This document shows positions 12,801-23,959 of a DNA stretch of 64,000 nt, in pieces. The translations under genes and the position numbers were made by a program. This DNA is from Onthophagus taurus. Taxonomy: Eukaryota; Arthropoda; Insecta; Coleoptera; Scarabaeidae. The notes beneath the pieces are model-generated. The model was not told the origin of the DNA. It worked only from the letters and a program-made list of their open reading frames with translations, and ran no database searches. The DNA is taken from assembly GCF_036711975.1 (NCBI RefSeq), contig NC_091976.1, forward strand, positions 868,001-932,000, given 5' to 3'. Each line of letters starts with the position of its first letter. Within the stretch, counting starts at the first letter, position 1.

Positions 12801-15034
12801 CCAAATAAACTGTTAGAGCCAAAGTACACGACAAAGACAGTGAAATTGCTTCGATTTTATGCACTTTTAACTAGATGCAGTACGGTGTGCTAATTAGCGT
12901 GCCACCCCTGTATATGAATATATACTACCATAGTAATGTAAACCCTTAATGGAGGAAAACCATTAATTTAAAATTTAATTTACAAAAATTAAAAGTTGCT
13001 CAACTTTTTTCCAATACTGTAGGTACTAGTTTTTCTCCCTGGAAATTTGTTAGCTTACTTTATATTCTTGTCTAATTTCGTTTGTTTTCACCCAAAACGT
13101 CCGCTGATGCTTTCTGGACCGCTTCTTATATGTATATTATTCTCGATATTATTCAGTTCTATTTGCACATCGTTGCTTATGGGTTTTAGATTAAGTTGGG
13201 TTTCTAATGGCCTTTGGTAGTACTGCTTTATATTAGGTTCTTGTAACATTTGAAGAATTTGTTCTTTTCCTATTTACTCTGTTTGTCCATCTTATGGTGT
13301 CGCTATGGAAACAGAAGTTTCGCCACTATAATAGTAGATAGTTGTCGGAGCCACAATTGGTTCTCCGTTTGATTTAGCAGTCTTGCGGTTTAATTTTGGC
13401 ATGTTGTTTTCCAGATGTATTTATAAATTTTACTTCTTCTTGGATTCCGATAATAGAGCAATGTCTCAAAGTTCGTTTTTTGCCAGGTTTCGTCTTCTAC
13501 AATTTACGTCCGCTTTCCGAGGCTTGATATTGGGACCAAGAATTTATCAGGTTCTTCTATTTATACAGGGTGTCAGATAAAAAACGCCCCAAGCTGTAAC
13601 TCTGTCATTTACATTCCGATTTTCATGAGCGAGGAATCAAATGAAAAGGTTTGATGAATACTATGATTCATGCTACAAATAAAGTTTTTCCAACGCCATC
13701 TTCAATTTCAAGCGATTATCAACTTTTGATTTTCAAATTGCTCGGTATGTTTTTCTTCACGTTATTGGATAGAGATTTTTTTTCTGAATCCATTAATGTA
13801 CAATACATCAACATTAATTGTGATTGTAGTAGAGAAAAACATTAAAATAGTTTCCGAACATTCTCTTAAAGTCACTTGTGTTATACTGTAGTGTGTCATG
13901 GGAAAAAATAATCATTTACAACTGCTTCAGGCATTAAAATATGATTTAATGACTGTTATCAGTTTTGCGCGTTATTTTTTTCCATGGCACACTACAGTAT
14001 TACAGAAGTTACTAAGACAATGTTCGGAAAATGTTTTAATTATTTTTCTTGCTAAAATTACAATTAATGTTAATGTATTGTACAGCAATGGGTTCAGAAA
14101 AAAATCTGTATCCAATAACGCGAAGAAAAACATACCGAGCAACTTGAAAATCTAAAGTTGATAATCGCTTGAAAAGGAAGATGGCGTTGAAAAAAGTTTA
14201 TTTGTAGCATGAATCATAGTATTCATCAAACCATTTCGTTTGATACTTCACTCATAAAAATCGGAAGGTAAATGACAGAGTTACAGCTTTCGGCGTTCTT
14301 GTGTGATAACCTGTATATACAGGGCGTCTTTTCTCTGCTAAAATTATATTCAAAATGGATGTATTGTACATTAATGGATTCAGAAAAACAATCTCTATCC
14401 AATGATGTGAAGAAAAATATATGGAGCAATTTGAAAAACAAAGGCTAATAATTGCTTAAAATTGAAGATGGCATTGGAAAAAATTTATTTGTAGCATGAA
14501 TCATAGTAGTCATCAAACCATTTAATTTGATACTTCGTTCATGAAAATCGGAATGTAAATGACAGAGTTACAGCTTGGGGCGTTTTTTATCTGACACCCT
14601 GTATATAAACTTTTTTGAATTACTAACTGATTTTCTTCAAATAAGTTGTTCATTGGAGTCTAGCAGGCTAACATACAATCGTTCAAAGAAGTATGTATTA
14701 TGCCTAGTTGAAATTGTTATTGTTTCTTTAAGCAAATCATAGTCATAATGATCAAAGATTCTTATTAAATTAGAATAATAAAAAATTATTAAATTTTTAA
14801 AAAACATGACATTTATTAATAAAAAATAACAAAAATATTATTCACATTTTTTTTAGATGTAATACGGATATTTTATTGGGTACGCGATGTGGTTTTCAGA
14901 CATTGCTGGTTTTAACAGGAGTGACAAGACTAGAAGAAGTCGAAAACTGGAAAAAATCGACCAAGCAAAGCGATTTGGATTTGGTGCCTGATTTCGTCAC
15001 ACATTCCATTGGCGATCTTCTAAAGTACTTATAA
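6872..15034 (+). CDS. HAD-family phosphatase, PGP/PDXP (4-nitrophenylphosphatase)-like
   Basis: Four exons: 6872-7129, 7187-7324, 7387-7736 and 14857-15034. They join to 307 residues, close to the roughly 310-320 of this family. Enzymes of this group dephosphorylate phosphoglycolate, glycerol-3-phosphate or pyridoxal phosphate in the cytosol; which substrate applies here cannot be told. HAD motif I is DCDGVIW with nucleophile Asp30 and Asp32. Motif II is TNNST (63-67). A C2 cap lies between the core halves. Motif IV is MIGDR…NTDI (245-253), and it is split by the last intron (AG|A). The first two introns are only 57 and 62 bp, while the third is 7,120 bp and full of transposons. The first intron is a multiple of three with no stop, so a retained form would stay open. 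The gene converges on SRD5A3, 30 bp between stops. Confidence 0.93.
8688..8803. repeat. Imperfect 116-bp hairpin
   Basis: TGTAGCGTCTGC…TGCTTCCTCA on the left pairs with TGAGGAAGCA…GCAGACGGTGGACGCTGCA on the right around a short AT-rich loop. Several mismatches and unequal arms are visible. It may be a fold-back MITE; no flanking duplication was identified. Confidence 0.45.
9229..9600. mobile_element. Palindromic MITE-like element with doubled inverted repeats
   Basis: AGAGATCCCCAGCTTCTTCA (from 9229) recurs inverted at 9568-9600 with one mismatch over about 30 bp. A second pair, CACATGTTGTAAAATTC at 9341, recurs inverted at about 9503-9525. The interior is AT-rich without a gene. The left arm, read on the minus strand, contains CTGAAGA, a small stem and GAAAC (see findings). 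Confidence 0.55.
10450..12110 (+). pseudogene. hAT transposase (ZBED5/FAM200-like), frameshifted and broken
   Basis: An N-terminal BED zinc finger is readable (QCVICSEVL…[12 protein letters not shown], about 10465-10560). It is followed by a hAT transposase body: [13 protein letters not shown] at about 10865, [11 protein letters not shown] at about 11070, and [11 protein letters not shown] at about 11300. Its C-terminal dimerisation part has [10 protein letters not shown] and LDAESRV…IQPNFEKL near 11930-12080. At least five stops or frameshifts divide it, so it cannot make a full transposase. The chain order matches the ZBED5-type insect hAT proteins. No terminal repeats or 8-bp duplication were located. 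It sits in the last intron of the phosphatase gene, on the same strand. Confidence 0.85.
12204..12910 (+). mobile_element. Internally deleted Tc1-like element
   Basis: The ends share TGGCACGTTAATTAG (left) and its inverse CTAATTAGCGTGCCA (right), with TA on both sides (12202-12203 and 12911-12912). Inside, a frame from ATG 12328 gives a Tc1 helix-turn-helix ([10 protein letters not shown]…[11 protein letters not shown]). After a frameshift a second segment at about 12640-12860 contains VIWSDESKF, the region of the second catalytic Asp, and YVRRPPN. The first and third catalytic residues are lost by deletion, so it is non-autonomous. Confidence 0.8.
13050..13310 (-). pseudogene. Possible RTE-like LINE fragment
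   Basis: On the minus strand, broken frames give [20 protein letters not shown] and then [17 protein letters not shown], resembling the segment between endonuclease and reverse transcriptase in RTE-type LINEs. It is short and frameshifted. Confidence 0.25.
13566..14601. mobile_element. Large palindromic TA-flanked element with three arms
   Basis: The left terminus CAGGGTGTCAGATAAAAAAC recurs inverted at the right terminus (ends 14601), with TA at 13564-13565 and 14602-14603. The left arm (13566 to about 13930) folds back on about 13950-14318. A third, partial arm covers about 14326-14601, starting at a second CAGGGCGTC terminus. The centre (GTGTTATACTGTAGTGTG…) is itself a near palindrome. 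No transposase frame is present, so this is a fold-back MITE of mariner type. Confidence 0.75.
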
Positions 15035-15064
15035 ATTAGAAATAATTGGTAACTTGTTTTTAAT

Positions 15065-18000
15065 TTATAAAAAGAACGGGAAAACAGCCTTTCTATTCTT
15101 TGGTAAATCTTCGAATTTTTCTTGATACCACCAATGAGTTAAAAGCGATGTTTCAACCTAAAATTAAATAAATATACAATTATTTATTCATATTATTTTG
15201 ATTAAATTATTACTTGATTTGATAAAACCCAACCGGTTATACACCACCAAGTGATATTTCTTGGTATAATCATTAAAAGACAAATATACATTAATATTTC
15301 TGCAAAACTATGTGGTGATGAAATGTAGTCGAACCAATCTCCACGAGGAAGTTGATAAGATTGACTAACCACTTCACCTAAAATCAAAAAAGTTTAGTAA
15401 TTTTTTAATTTATTAATTCTTTTACCTTTTTCGTTTTTTCTTAATTTGGCTAAGATGACGGCAGCTTTGTATTGATGAACCCAGGCCCATAAAAATGTAT
15501 AAGTAGCAAAAACATCAATTTCGTTGAAATCCGTTGGTTTTAAGTTAATCTCCATATTCACTAAAATTTTCATAAAATAATTAGATTTTATTAATTTTTG
15601 ATTAATTCAAAAATTAAAAATTTTATGAAATTATTTTTTTATTACTTTTTGAAGTAAAGAACCGAATATTAAGCAGCTATAATTATTATCGTAATCAGCT
15701 TTATTTTTATCTGTGGAAAAATATGCATAGTCATGTAAACAAAAAAACATACCAAGGTTTAAGTTGTTTGGAAAGTTTAGTTTTTAATCATTTTATAAAT
15801 GTTGAGGTAAAAGTGCGAGATTTTAAGGATTTCACAATTGAATTAAAAAATAAAGGAATTTTAAATAAAACGGTTTTAGGTATAATTATATTTCTATATA
15901 GAAATTATAGTTGTTTGAAATTTTATTGGGTTGTGTTATGGTGCGTTTACGTTGGAGCTGCGATAAACGAAATATCGCTATTTACCCTCTGCATAAAAAA
16001 ATTTTAGCAAAAATGTAAAGGGGGTGGTTACGTTTAGTAGTTTAGAAGGATAGGTTGAAAGTAGAAATAGGGTGAAAACGTGCCCTACTACCAGTTAAAC
16101 ATATTCCCCAAATTTCGTTATCCTAGCGTTTATGGTTTTTGAGAAAAAAAAATTAAACCAAAATTTTCCGCCATTTTTGGAGGGGTGTAGCTCCTTAGGG
16201 GAGCCCAAGTCGCCCATGGTTTATATATCAAAGTACCCTTAAAATTGCCTAAAGAATCACACCCTGAAGTTTGGGCATGTCATTCAGATACACCCTGTAT
16301 ACAGGTGTTTATATTGGAACGAGAGCTGCGATAAACGATAAGAGCTGCGCAAAATTCATTTCTATGATGCTGTTTATAGTGGAGCGTTGATAATAGTGAC
16401 GATCTCTGCTTTGTAGGTGACGTTTGATTTAATATTATAATATAATAAATACCAAACGGTATACGTTTGGAGAATTCCATCACCTTTATAAACACTTAAG
16501 GCAACGCCCTGCAAAATTCATGGAATATACATCACTGTACCCCATGTTATTATAGGTGTGAAGCCTTTCCACTTCTCTGTAATCTATTGAAACCTTATAG
16601 AAGACAATAAATTGATACAGATAAAGACTACTTTAATGTTAGATTATCAAGAGCACGAAAAATTGTTGAATGTGCTTTTGAAATACTGTATACTAAGTGG
16701 AGAATTCTATGAACAGCGATACAAACAACTACAAATGTAGCTGATGATATTGTTAAGTGTATCTGTTTGCTACATAATATTGTCATTGATAGAGAAAGCA
16801 TTAACTATCACGTTCAAGAAACTAGCACAAGCAAAGCAAGACATATCACCGCAAGTAAGAATCTGCTGAAAATATTTAAAACGTATCTTTGTCGCAATCC
16901 AATTTAAATACTATTACTATTGAAGAATTGAATTTTACATTTTTCTGTATAAAGTTTCTAGTATTGCCGACCACACCTGATAATACCCTAAGAAAATAGG
17001 GAATACAATTAGCGTCGCTCTTATCGTTAGTTGGCTGTCAAGCGTGTGACAACGCGTCGCTCCAATACAGGGTCATCCACGACGACCGTCCATTAGAACT
17101 TTACAGAGTTCTGGCCAAAATAAAAATTTGAAAATGCAGATTTAAGTATTATCAATTGCGTTCTCTTCGACTAAAATATTTTCAGATATCTAACACTTCC
17201 GCTTATACCGGAAGTCGCCACCTACTTTATTTTTTTAAATGGAACACCCTGTAAATTTTGACATATTTGGATTGTCTGTTTTCAAGGTTTATGAATGACT
17301 TTACTTTTTGCAATTTGATTTGGCCATTCTCGAGTTACTTGAATTTTTCTAGAAAAATCTGCTCCAGCAGATATTTGTTCAAAAAATCAGAGAACACTCG
17401 ATTTTTGGGATATCACTTTAGGATCCAGAACATGCTTAAGCAACATGATGGAGTATGTTTTGATGCCGAGTATGGCTGTCTAGAACGTTTAGTCACTTTA
17501 CTATGGTACGTTACCTTTTCGAAACTTGTAAGTACCATAACTTCATTTCTTTAAATGGCACCCTCCATATTTTATTACTTATTCGTCTTCGGTGTCTCAT
17601 TTTACATCTTTTATATCATATGGTTATATGTGTATAACCATATGAACTGGCCATTTGAAAATTTGCAGACTTCTGATGTTTTTTTACTAAAATATTTAAG
17701 GTTCTGGGTGCATGCATGAATTTTGCGCAGATCTTATCATTTATCGCAGCTCTCGTTCCAATATAAACACTTGCATATAAAACTATGACAACAATTTCGC
17801 GGTTTTGCTAGTATCGTAAACGTACCCTTAGTTTGCAATAAAAAACAATGATATGGGTTTAATGTTTGAGACAAACCTACTATGATTAAAGATTAACATA
17901 TACTTGAGTATCAACATTATGCACTTTAAGCAAAATACATAAGTTATAAGGCAGCAAAAAACAGTATTTATTTTGTATTATTAAATTATAATATTGAAAG

Positions 18001-21000
18001 AATTAAGGATTAGGATTAGGAACATCGTTAGTAGATCTATTAAGTTATTTTTTGAATATTCTAAGGGGCAATTACTTTGTCATGTAATTGATAATTAACT
18101 GACACTAGACTGACACATTAAAGCGACTAACGGATTAACATTCAAAACAGCTCCTTGTTACTCAACGAGAACAGGAAAACATTCCTGTAGAGTGTTGGTG
18201 TATATATAATATACTATATATAATATTTTATGTCGTTACTTTTTAAATTGACAACATTATATATATTAAAAACAAAAGAATGAATATTAAAGTGACTTGA
18301 TATTATAAACGAAAGGGTTTGTAGGACGCTGCAATGACATTCCAGGAGAAACTTGTCTATTAGATCTGTTTAAAATAGAAGATTAATATGTTAAACATTG
18401 ACGCTTTCAATAATTTTGGTACAAGCTATGAAATGACGTAAAAATTAGAAGATGTGATCAGAAAGTTTGTGTTATATACGGTGCTTCCCAAAAGTAACGA
18501 ATCAATTCATTAAAACAATTAAAAACGGTTTATGGAAAAATCGACGAGACGGGTCTAAGTATTTTTTTTTTTGGTATAGCTTTTAAATTTTTTCTGTCTT
18601 TTTTAAACAAGTTATGACGTCATAGGTATTTTTTTCAAATAGCAGTCCCCATATTTATTACGGAATATGAAAGAGGATTTTTTTCTGAATTTTGTACAGC
18701 CAAAATTAATATTAGGTACATAAAAAAATTTTCGAGAAAAATTGCCTTAAACTGTCATGATTTTCCATTCGTTTGAGGTAGAAAAATAGCAGTAGCCATG
18801 CGTAACCATGGTAACCAGTTGTTTCGGAAGTTTTATTACGACAATTTTTGATATCTGAAACAGTTGATTGCCATGGTTACGCATGGCTACTGCTATTTTT
18901 CTATCTCATGAATGGAAAATAATGAAACTAAGATCATTTTTCTCGACAATTTTCTTATGTAACCAATATTAATATTGACTGTACTAGACTCAAAAAAAAG
19001 TCCTCTTTCATATACCGTAATAAAAAAACAAACAATATACCAAACAATTGCAAAAAATTTAATCTTTGAACCCGCCGACGAATTTATCCGTTACTTTTGG
19101 GAAACTTGTATACAGGGTGATTTATTAGCTCACCATCCAACTTTGGCATGACAACTAATCCAATTACCAAAAAAAATGTTAATGAACATATGTCCTATTT
19201 CAATTATTTACGAAATTATACCACTTTAAAGTTTTAATTTTTATATCATAATTAACTGCTACATTTTACTTAAAACTCATAAATATTACAAATATTGTTC
19301 AAAATAGCCTCCTTCTGCTAGAATACATGCTTCACAACGACGAATTAAAGAATTCTTCAGCCGAATTAAAATGTCTCGTTGATTTCTTATTTCAAGCACA
19401 TGCAACCTAGTAAATTGTTGTTAAATATTCCACCCCAAACGTTGATACTGAAACGTTGTTGAAATTTCCTTGGTCTAATCGGATTTTGTAATGCCCTGAT
19501 ATATTTATTATGGTAATTATTTATACCACCTCGTGTAAAACATGATTCATGTCTCTAGAGAACATTTGAAATGGAGTCATTATTTTCAGCATGTTGCTGC
19601 AATAACCATTCACGAAATGCTAACCGTTACTGATTATCTCCTGGTTGCAGAGCTTGAACATTCTGTTTGCGATGCGGATGAAGCACTTCGCGGTTCAATA
19701 CGCGCCATGTAAAATTTTGACTTACATGTATGTTGTGTGCTATTCTTCGAGTGCTGATAAAAGGATTATCAATGACAGCATTAATTACAGCTTCTTCGTC
19801 CTCTACATTAACTACATGCGGCTGAATAGCTTTTGCCGGAGCAGGATTACTTGTTTCTCGAAGTCTTCTGAAAGAATCGCTAAAAACTGAATAATATGGC
19901 AAATGACGCTGTGGAAATCTTTCTTGATATTCTCGTACTGATTGTCGAGCATTTCCATTGCAAAAACCATACACGAAAATTATATCAGCATACTCTAGTG
20001 CTATAAGTGTACGTTTTGAGTTTCTTTTTGTATGTAATAATTAAACCTTACAGCAAACTGACATATTACAATGACAACTTTGTTTTTGTTGAATGTTTGA
20101 TTTTACTGACTATTAATAAATTCGCTGCAGAAAACTTTAAAGTGTTATAATTTCGTAAATAATTGAAATAGGACATATGTTCATTAAAATTTTTTTTGGT
20201 AATTGGATTAGCTATCATATGTCAAAGTTTGATGGTGAGCTAATAAATCACCCTGTATATTAACAACAATCTTATTAACTAAATTGAATGCAAAATAATT
20301 CAGTTTTCCAAATAAATATTAACAATAACAACAAATGATACGAAATTCACGCCATAAAATTGAGTATACAGTTAAGGCCAGTTGTTCACCTTAGCATGGG
20401 GTCCACAAACTTTTTGGTGTAGTTTGGCGAGATTCTATCCAAATTTTACAAATTTCATTTTTCAATTCGCTTTTGTTTCGGCACTTGCTATTTTTTAACT
20501 GAGACTGTGGTGGTGTTTCTAGTTGTTTTGAAGTATTGTATAATAACCATTCCTTTACAAGGTATGATGTATGTTTAAGATCATCTTGTTGGAACCAGAA
20601 CACAGTCGGAATGTTGAGTTTTTGAGAGCTTTGACATAAATTACGCTTTAAAATATCTAAATAACTAAATTTTGTCATATTTTCTTCAATAAACTCCATA
20701 GTTCCAACGTCGCTGGCATTGATCCCCACAGCATTACTGAAGGCCGACATGCATTCAGAAACATTTAACAAATTTCTGAATGTTCAGAATTAATTATAAA
20801 ATAAGATTTTCGTTAACATATCAGCCTTTTTATTATCTGTTAAAGTATACTTTATTTTTAGAATATTTTTCATATCTAAACCCTTAACACAATTATACTT
20901 AACATTCACATCTTTCAATCATTTATATTCCTGCTAATCTAAGAAATAAATACAAGTTTGATTATGTTCCAACAATAATATTGGATTTCTCGATTTTTAC

Positions 21001-21686
21001 TTGCATTATATAGCCACTAGTTAATTGTTAATCGTTATCGTGCATATCTACCTTAATAATCTTAATAATTAATGATCTTATAAATGTTTTGAACTTACCT
21101 GTATCTCTTGTAAATTTAGGTGCTTCCCCTAAAAGTGTTATCATTACAGCGGCGTAATGAATAAAACCAACGGAATAATGCGTAATATTCATTCTCGCTT
21201 TTTTCGAAAAAACAGACACGAATTGAGTATCGTAAAGTCGTCGAACGCATTGTAATGTTATTAAAAACATTGCCAAAAACGATCTTGATGGATTCGCTAA
21301 AAGAATGGAAACCATTTAATAATGAAAAAAAATATTTATTAAAGAAAAATATTAAAAAAATTACCAGAAATTTGTCTTTTCGGCCCCAACGCTAAATCTA
21401 ATCCATCCAAAATAAAATTGGGCGTTTCATAATCGTAACAATAAACTTTAACGAAGAGCACAAATGCAGCTACTGATGCAATCGAAGAAAATACGTAAAA
21501 ATGTTTGAACCAAGCTTTTGGAACCTCCAAGATCGCACTTTTTTCGCCAGCGAATTTTCCATAACGAAACGAACTGCTGACCGATTTAGGTAAATATTTT
21601 TCAAAATTGTTTAAAATACCCGACATAAACACCATTATTACGGTCATTAAACACATTACAAGTTGGACCCAATTAAAATCGTACAT
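15065..21686 (-). CDS. SRD5A3: SRD5A3, polyprenal/polyprenol reductase of dolichol synthesis
   Basis: Five minus-strand exons join in frame to 303 residues: 21686-21365, 21296-21099, 15560-15426, 15377-15214 and 15157-15065. The human protein has 318. The family is an ER membrane steroid 5-alpha-reductase-type enzyme needed to make dolichol for N-glycosylation. It was long called polyprenol reductase, and more recent work assigns polyprenal as substrate. Recognisable blocks are VPKAWFKHFYVFSS (exon 1), RRLYDTQFVSVFS (exon 2), WVHQYKAAVILAKLRKN (exon 3), GDWFDYISSPHSFAEILMY and NITWW (exon 4), and LPKNRKAVFPFFL at the C-terminus, all in family order. Exon 1 starts at the first ATG. The intron between exons 2 and 3 is about 5.5 kb and contains several transposons; the other introns are short. 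A variant signal ATTAAA follows the stop directly (minus strand 15064-15059). The gene appears intact. Confidence 0.95.
15936..17829. mobile_element. Outer Harbinger-like inverted-repeat element
   Basis: GGTGCGTTTACGTTGGAGC at about 15938 and the inverse of its outer part (GTAAACGTACCC) at 17814-17826 form probable terminal repeats. The terminus is related to that of the inner element but not identical. The interior includes a stretch ending CACCCTGTA at 16299 and the inner element 16302-17774. It lies in the large SRD5A3 intron. Confidence 0.4.
16302..17774 (+). mobile_element. PIF/Harbinger element with transposase remnant
   Basis: About 55 bp of inverted repeat flank this unit. GTGTTTATATTGGAACGAGA followed by GCTGCGATAAACG on the left matches the inverse of 17716-17773 almost perfectly. 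Between about 16610 and 16890, with some stops, sits the C-terminal part of a Harbinger transposase: RLSRARKIVECAFEILYTKW (the third catalytic acid region) and ICLLHNIVIDRE. The rest of the transposase is gone. A smaller TA-flanked element (CAGGGTCATCC… at about 17055 to 17573) is inserted inside. Confidence 0.75.
17830..18476. other. SRD5A3 intron, no feature recognised
   Basis: AT-rich sequence between two element groups, without frames, inverted repeats or recognisable transposon phrases. The rest of this intron, 15561-15935 and about 20800-21098, is equally plain. Confidence 0.5.
18477..19110. mobile_element. Fold-back MITE
   Basis: The left end (GCTTCCCAAAAGTAACG, 18482) and right end (CGTTACTTTTGGGAAAC) are inverse. 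The interior folds back too: AGCAGTAGCCATGCGTAACC at about 18789 is mirrored by GGTTACGCATGGCTACTGCT at about 18874. No coding frame. Its right end touches the next element at a shared TATA. Confidence 0.7.
19113..20255 (-). mobile_element. Mariner-type element with deleted DUF4817-like transposase
   Basis: Long terminal inverted repeats of about 130 bp start CAGGGTGATTTATTAGCTCA and are flanked by TA (19111-19112, 20256-20257). On the minus strand a frame (19974-19627) gives the N-terminal helix-turn-helix domain often annotated DUF4817: GNARQSVREYQERFPQRHLP, then AVIDNPFISTRRIA. It continues with frameshifts to a short C-terminal piece at about 19450 (FSINVWGGI). The catalytic region is mostly deleted. 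Located in the SRD5A3 intron. Confidence 0.82.
20391..20790 (-). pseudogene. Tc1-like transposase, C-terminal remnant
   Basis: The minus-strand frame resembles the C-terminal half of Tc1 transposases: FIEENMTKFSYLDILKRNL, then VFWFQQDDLKHTS (around the second catalytic Asp) and ETPPQS, where family members have PQSPDLN-IE. The third catalytic Glu region is altered and the N-terminus is missing. No terminal repeats found. It lies in the SRD5A3 intron. Confidence 0.75.
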
Positions 21687-22309
21687 TTTAATTTATATAA
21701 ATGTTAGTTCTATGTTTTGATTAAAATTCTATTAGTGTTTATTCTGGCGTTGTTCAAATCTAAACATATACTGAACACTGACAAGTGGGTTTGTAGCAAA
21801 TATGACCGTGAAAGTATCTACTAATAAAACGGATGCAGAGGGAGCTTTCTTAGAAAGTAGGACGGTTAACGGAGATTGTGTCGCTTTTCAAACAATTTTC
21901 ACTAACTATCAAATTCTATCACTAACCACGTTTATTTTAATCCTCAACGTTTTCTAAGTAGATTCCATACTTCTTTCATAAACAATTTTCATTCTACACT
22001 GATTAATCTGTTGACTAATCAAAATGACAATTCATTTTGTTATCTATCTTGAAACGGAGAGGTCAGTTATTAATAACGATTTATGCCCATTATTAAATAA
22101 ACAGGTTGTCTCTTTATCTTGTTATTTCAAGACTATTCAATTAACATAATGTAAAATGAGGTTAAAATATGATATACTAATTTTTAAGAATGTAATTTGA
22201 ATAAACAGTATTCACTTAAAACCAGAAAAACAAGATCAAAACAAACAAACCATGAAAATACACGTGATACTAAATTAATAGATATACGATTCATTTAGCA
22301 CATAGGTGT
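21687..22309. promoter_or_regulatory. SRD5A3 upstream region
   Basis: About 620 bp between the SRD5A3 start and the Penelope fragment. It should hold the SRD5A3 promoter and 5' untranslated region. I see no TATA box or repeated motif that I can defend. Confidence 0.3.
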
Positions 22310-23130
22310 GATGTTGGTTATCTAAAACCTTCATACAAGTATTGATTTTCACAAGTTAATTTTTTTTTCGCAAATGATAATGGAATAGCGAGAACAAGAT
22401 TTGGCCTCTTTTGTTGTGGATGATGATGATTTGAAGCCTGAAGATACCTGTTTGTATGTGTCTTCTTTCGATAGACTCCTAGTTCCATGTCCCTATCTAT
22501 TATCTTCCTAGTAATCAAAACATCTAGAAAAAGTAACTCATTTGCAGCTTCCGCTACCACGGTATATTTGAGGATTTTTATATTAGGATGTTGCGACTTC
22601 GTGGTTTAGAAACTCCTTGAGACGCTTTTTTCTATGCTGCCAGATCACAAAGTGTCATCCACGTAACAAAGCTATAATTGCAACAAAGCGACTCTTCCTT
22701 AACGCCTCGTCTTCAAACATCTCCATGTCGAAGTTGGCGATTACCGGTAACAAAAGTGAATTCCTTCTTCCGGCTAAATTATGTCGATGATAAACTGTAC
22801 TAGCCCTGGAATATACTTCGGTAGTCCCTGTGGAATTTGTTTTTGGCGAGGACCATAAACGGAATCTTTGACTGGTACTCTGGTAAATAGAGATTTTACA
22901 TCGAAACTTACATATCTTGTATTCCAACATATTCCACAAAATGTGTAGAATCTCTAACATATCATTCTGTTTTATCTGTAATGGGAGACAGAAACTTGAC
23001 AAGGTGCTGCACCAGCTGGTACGATAAAGAATTTATGGCACTGACAATAGGGCGCAGCGGGACATCCGGTTTATGGCTTTCAGGTAATCCATAAATTCTT
23101 GGTGGTACTAGTGCCTGTACAAACAAACTT
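22310..23130 (-). pseudogene. Penelope-like element reverse transcriptase fragment
   Basis: On the minus strand, a Penelope-like reverse transcriptase can be followed through frameshifts. The blocks are VPPRIYGLPESHKPDVPLRP and IVSAINS (about 23115-23045), VSFDVKSLFTRVPV, the catalytic CYVDDTL (YVDD at 22665-22654), and the distinctive tail FLDVLITRK…VYRKKTHTNRYLQ…HHHPQQKR (22500-22390). These phrases are diagnostic for Penelope elements. The GIY-YIG endonuclease normally found downstream is not seen, and several stops are present. It lies just upstream of SRD5A3, same strand. Confidence 0.85.
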
Positions 23131-23134
23131 CTCT

Positions 23135-23959
23135 AGTGTTCTGTTGGAGGCTCAAAAGCTTCGATCATCATTCGCTCTTTTTGCTTTAATGTCTACGTTT
23201 TCGATGCGTACGTGGCGATTGAAAAAATTAATGACTTAGCTAGCAACATCTTGGTATTTCTAGTAATAGCTCGGTTCTAGGCTTCTTTTTATTTCTTCGC
23301 TGCAGCCACCGATGTAGCGAATTACTTAATATTGACAGAATGTTCAAAGTCGCGAGAATGAGACGTAAAGAAATGAATTTTTGATATGAATGAGAACGTG
23401 AGCTTTTTGAGTTGCTTCGGGAAGACTATTTCTGTGTCATTGTAGACAGGGTACGCGCAAGTTGACCACCTGCATTGTAAGCGCTTAAACAACATGAGAG
23501 AAATTCTGATATTAATGGACATGAAGTACTATATAATGTTCTTCTATATACAGTAAGCGTCATAAGTAGAAAAAGATTTCTGTTCTTGGCGTTATTTTGT
23601 CGCTGTTAATTTTTGTTTGTCAGTTTTAGTGTTGTACACAGTAGATTAATTTCATATCATTTTTTAAAAAGTAATATTATACTACTAGTGAGTAGCGAGA
23701 GGTCACGGTACTATCAGAAAAGAAAGCCATCAATCACAAAACTTCAAAAGTAGCCAAAAAAGCCATCTTTCTTGTACATACCCTCAAATATCTCAAAATC
23801 CTGACGTGATTTCCAATTCCGAGCTCGGATTCTGATTCCACGCAGAAAATTACTTCGAAAATGATCGTCAGCCATCCAACAACAATCAACACCCCATTTT
23901 TTACAGATCTGTTTTTAAACATTTTATTCAATATTGCTACATTGTAAGCTTTTGAACGT
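23135..23959. other. Intergenic, little to see
   Basis: Up to about 23260 may include more decayed Penelope sequence (continuous with the fragment at 22310-23130). Beyond that, no gene, inverted repeat or transposon signature was recognised before the Harbinger end. Confidence 0.4.

Noticed and set aside
13651..14441. Frames in the palindromic unit of the phosphatase intron
   Set aside because: They are arm copies with no codon signature, repeated in opposite orientation.
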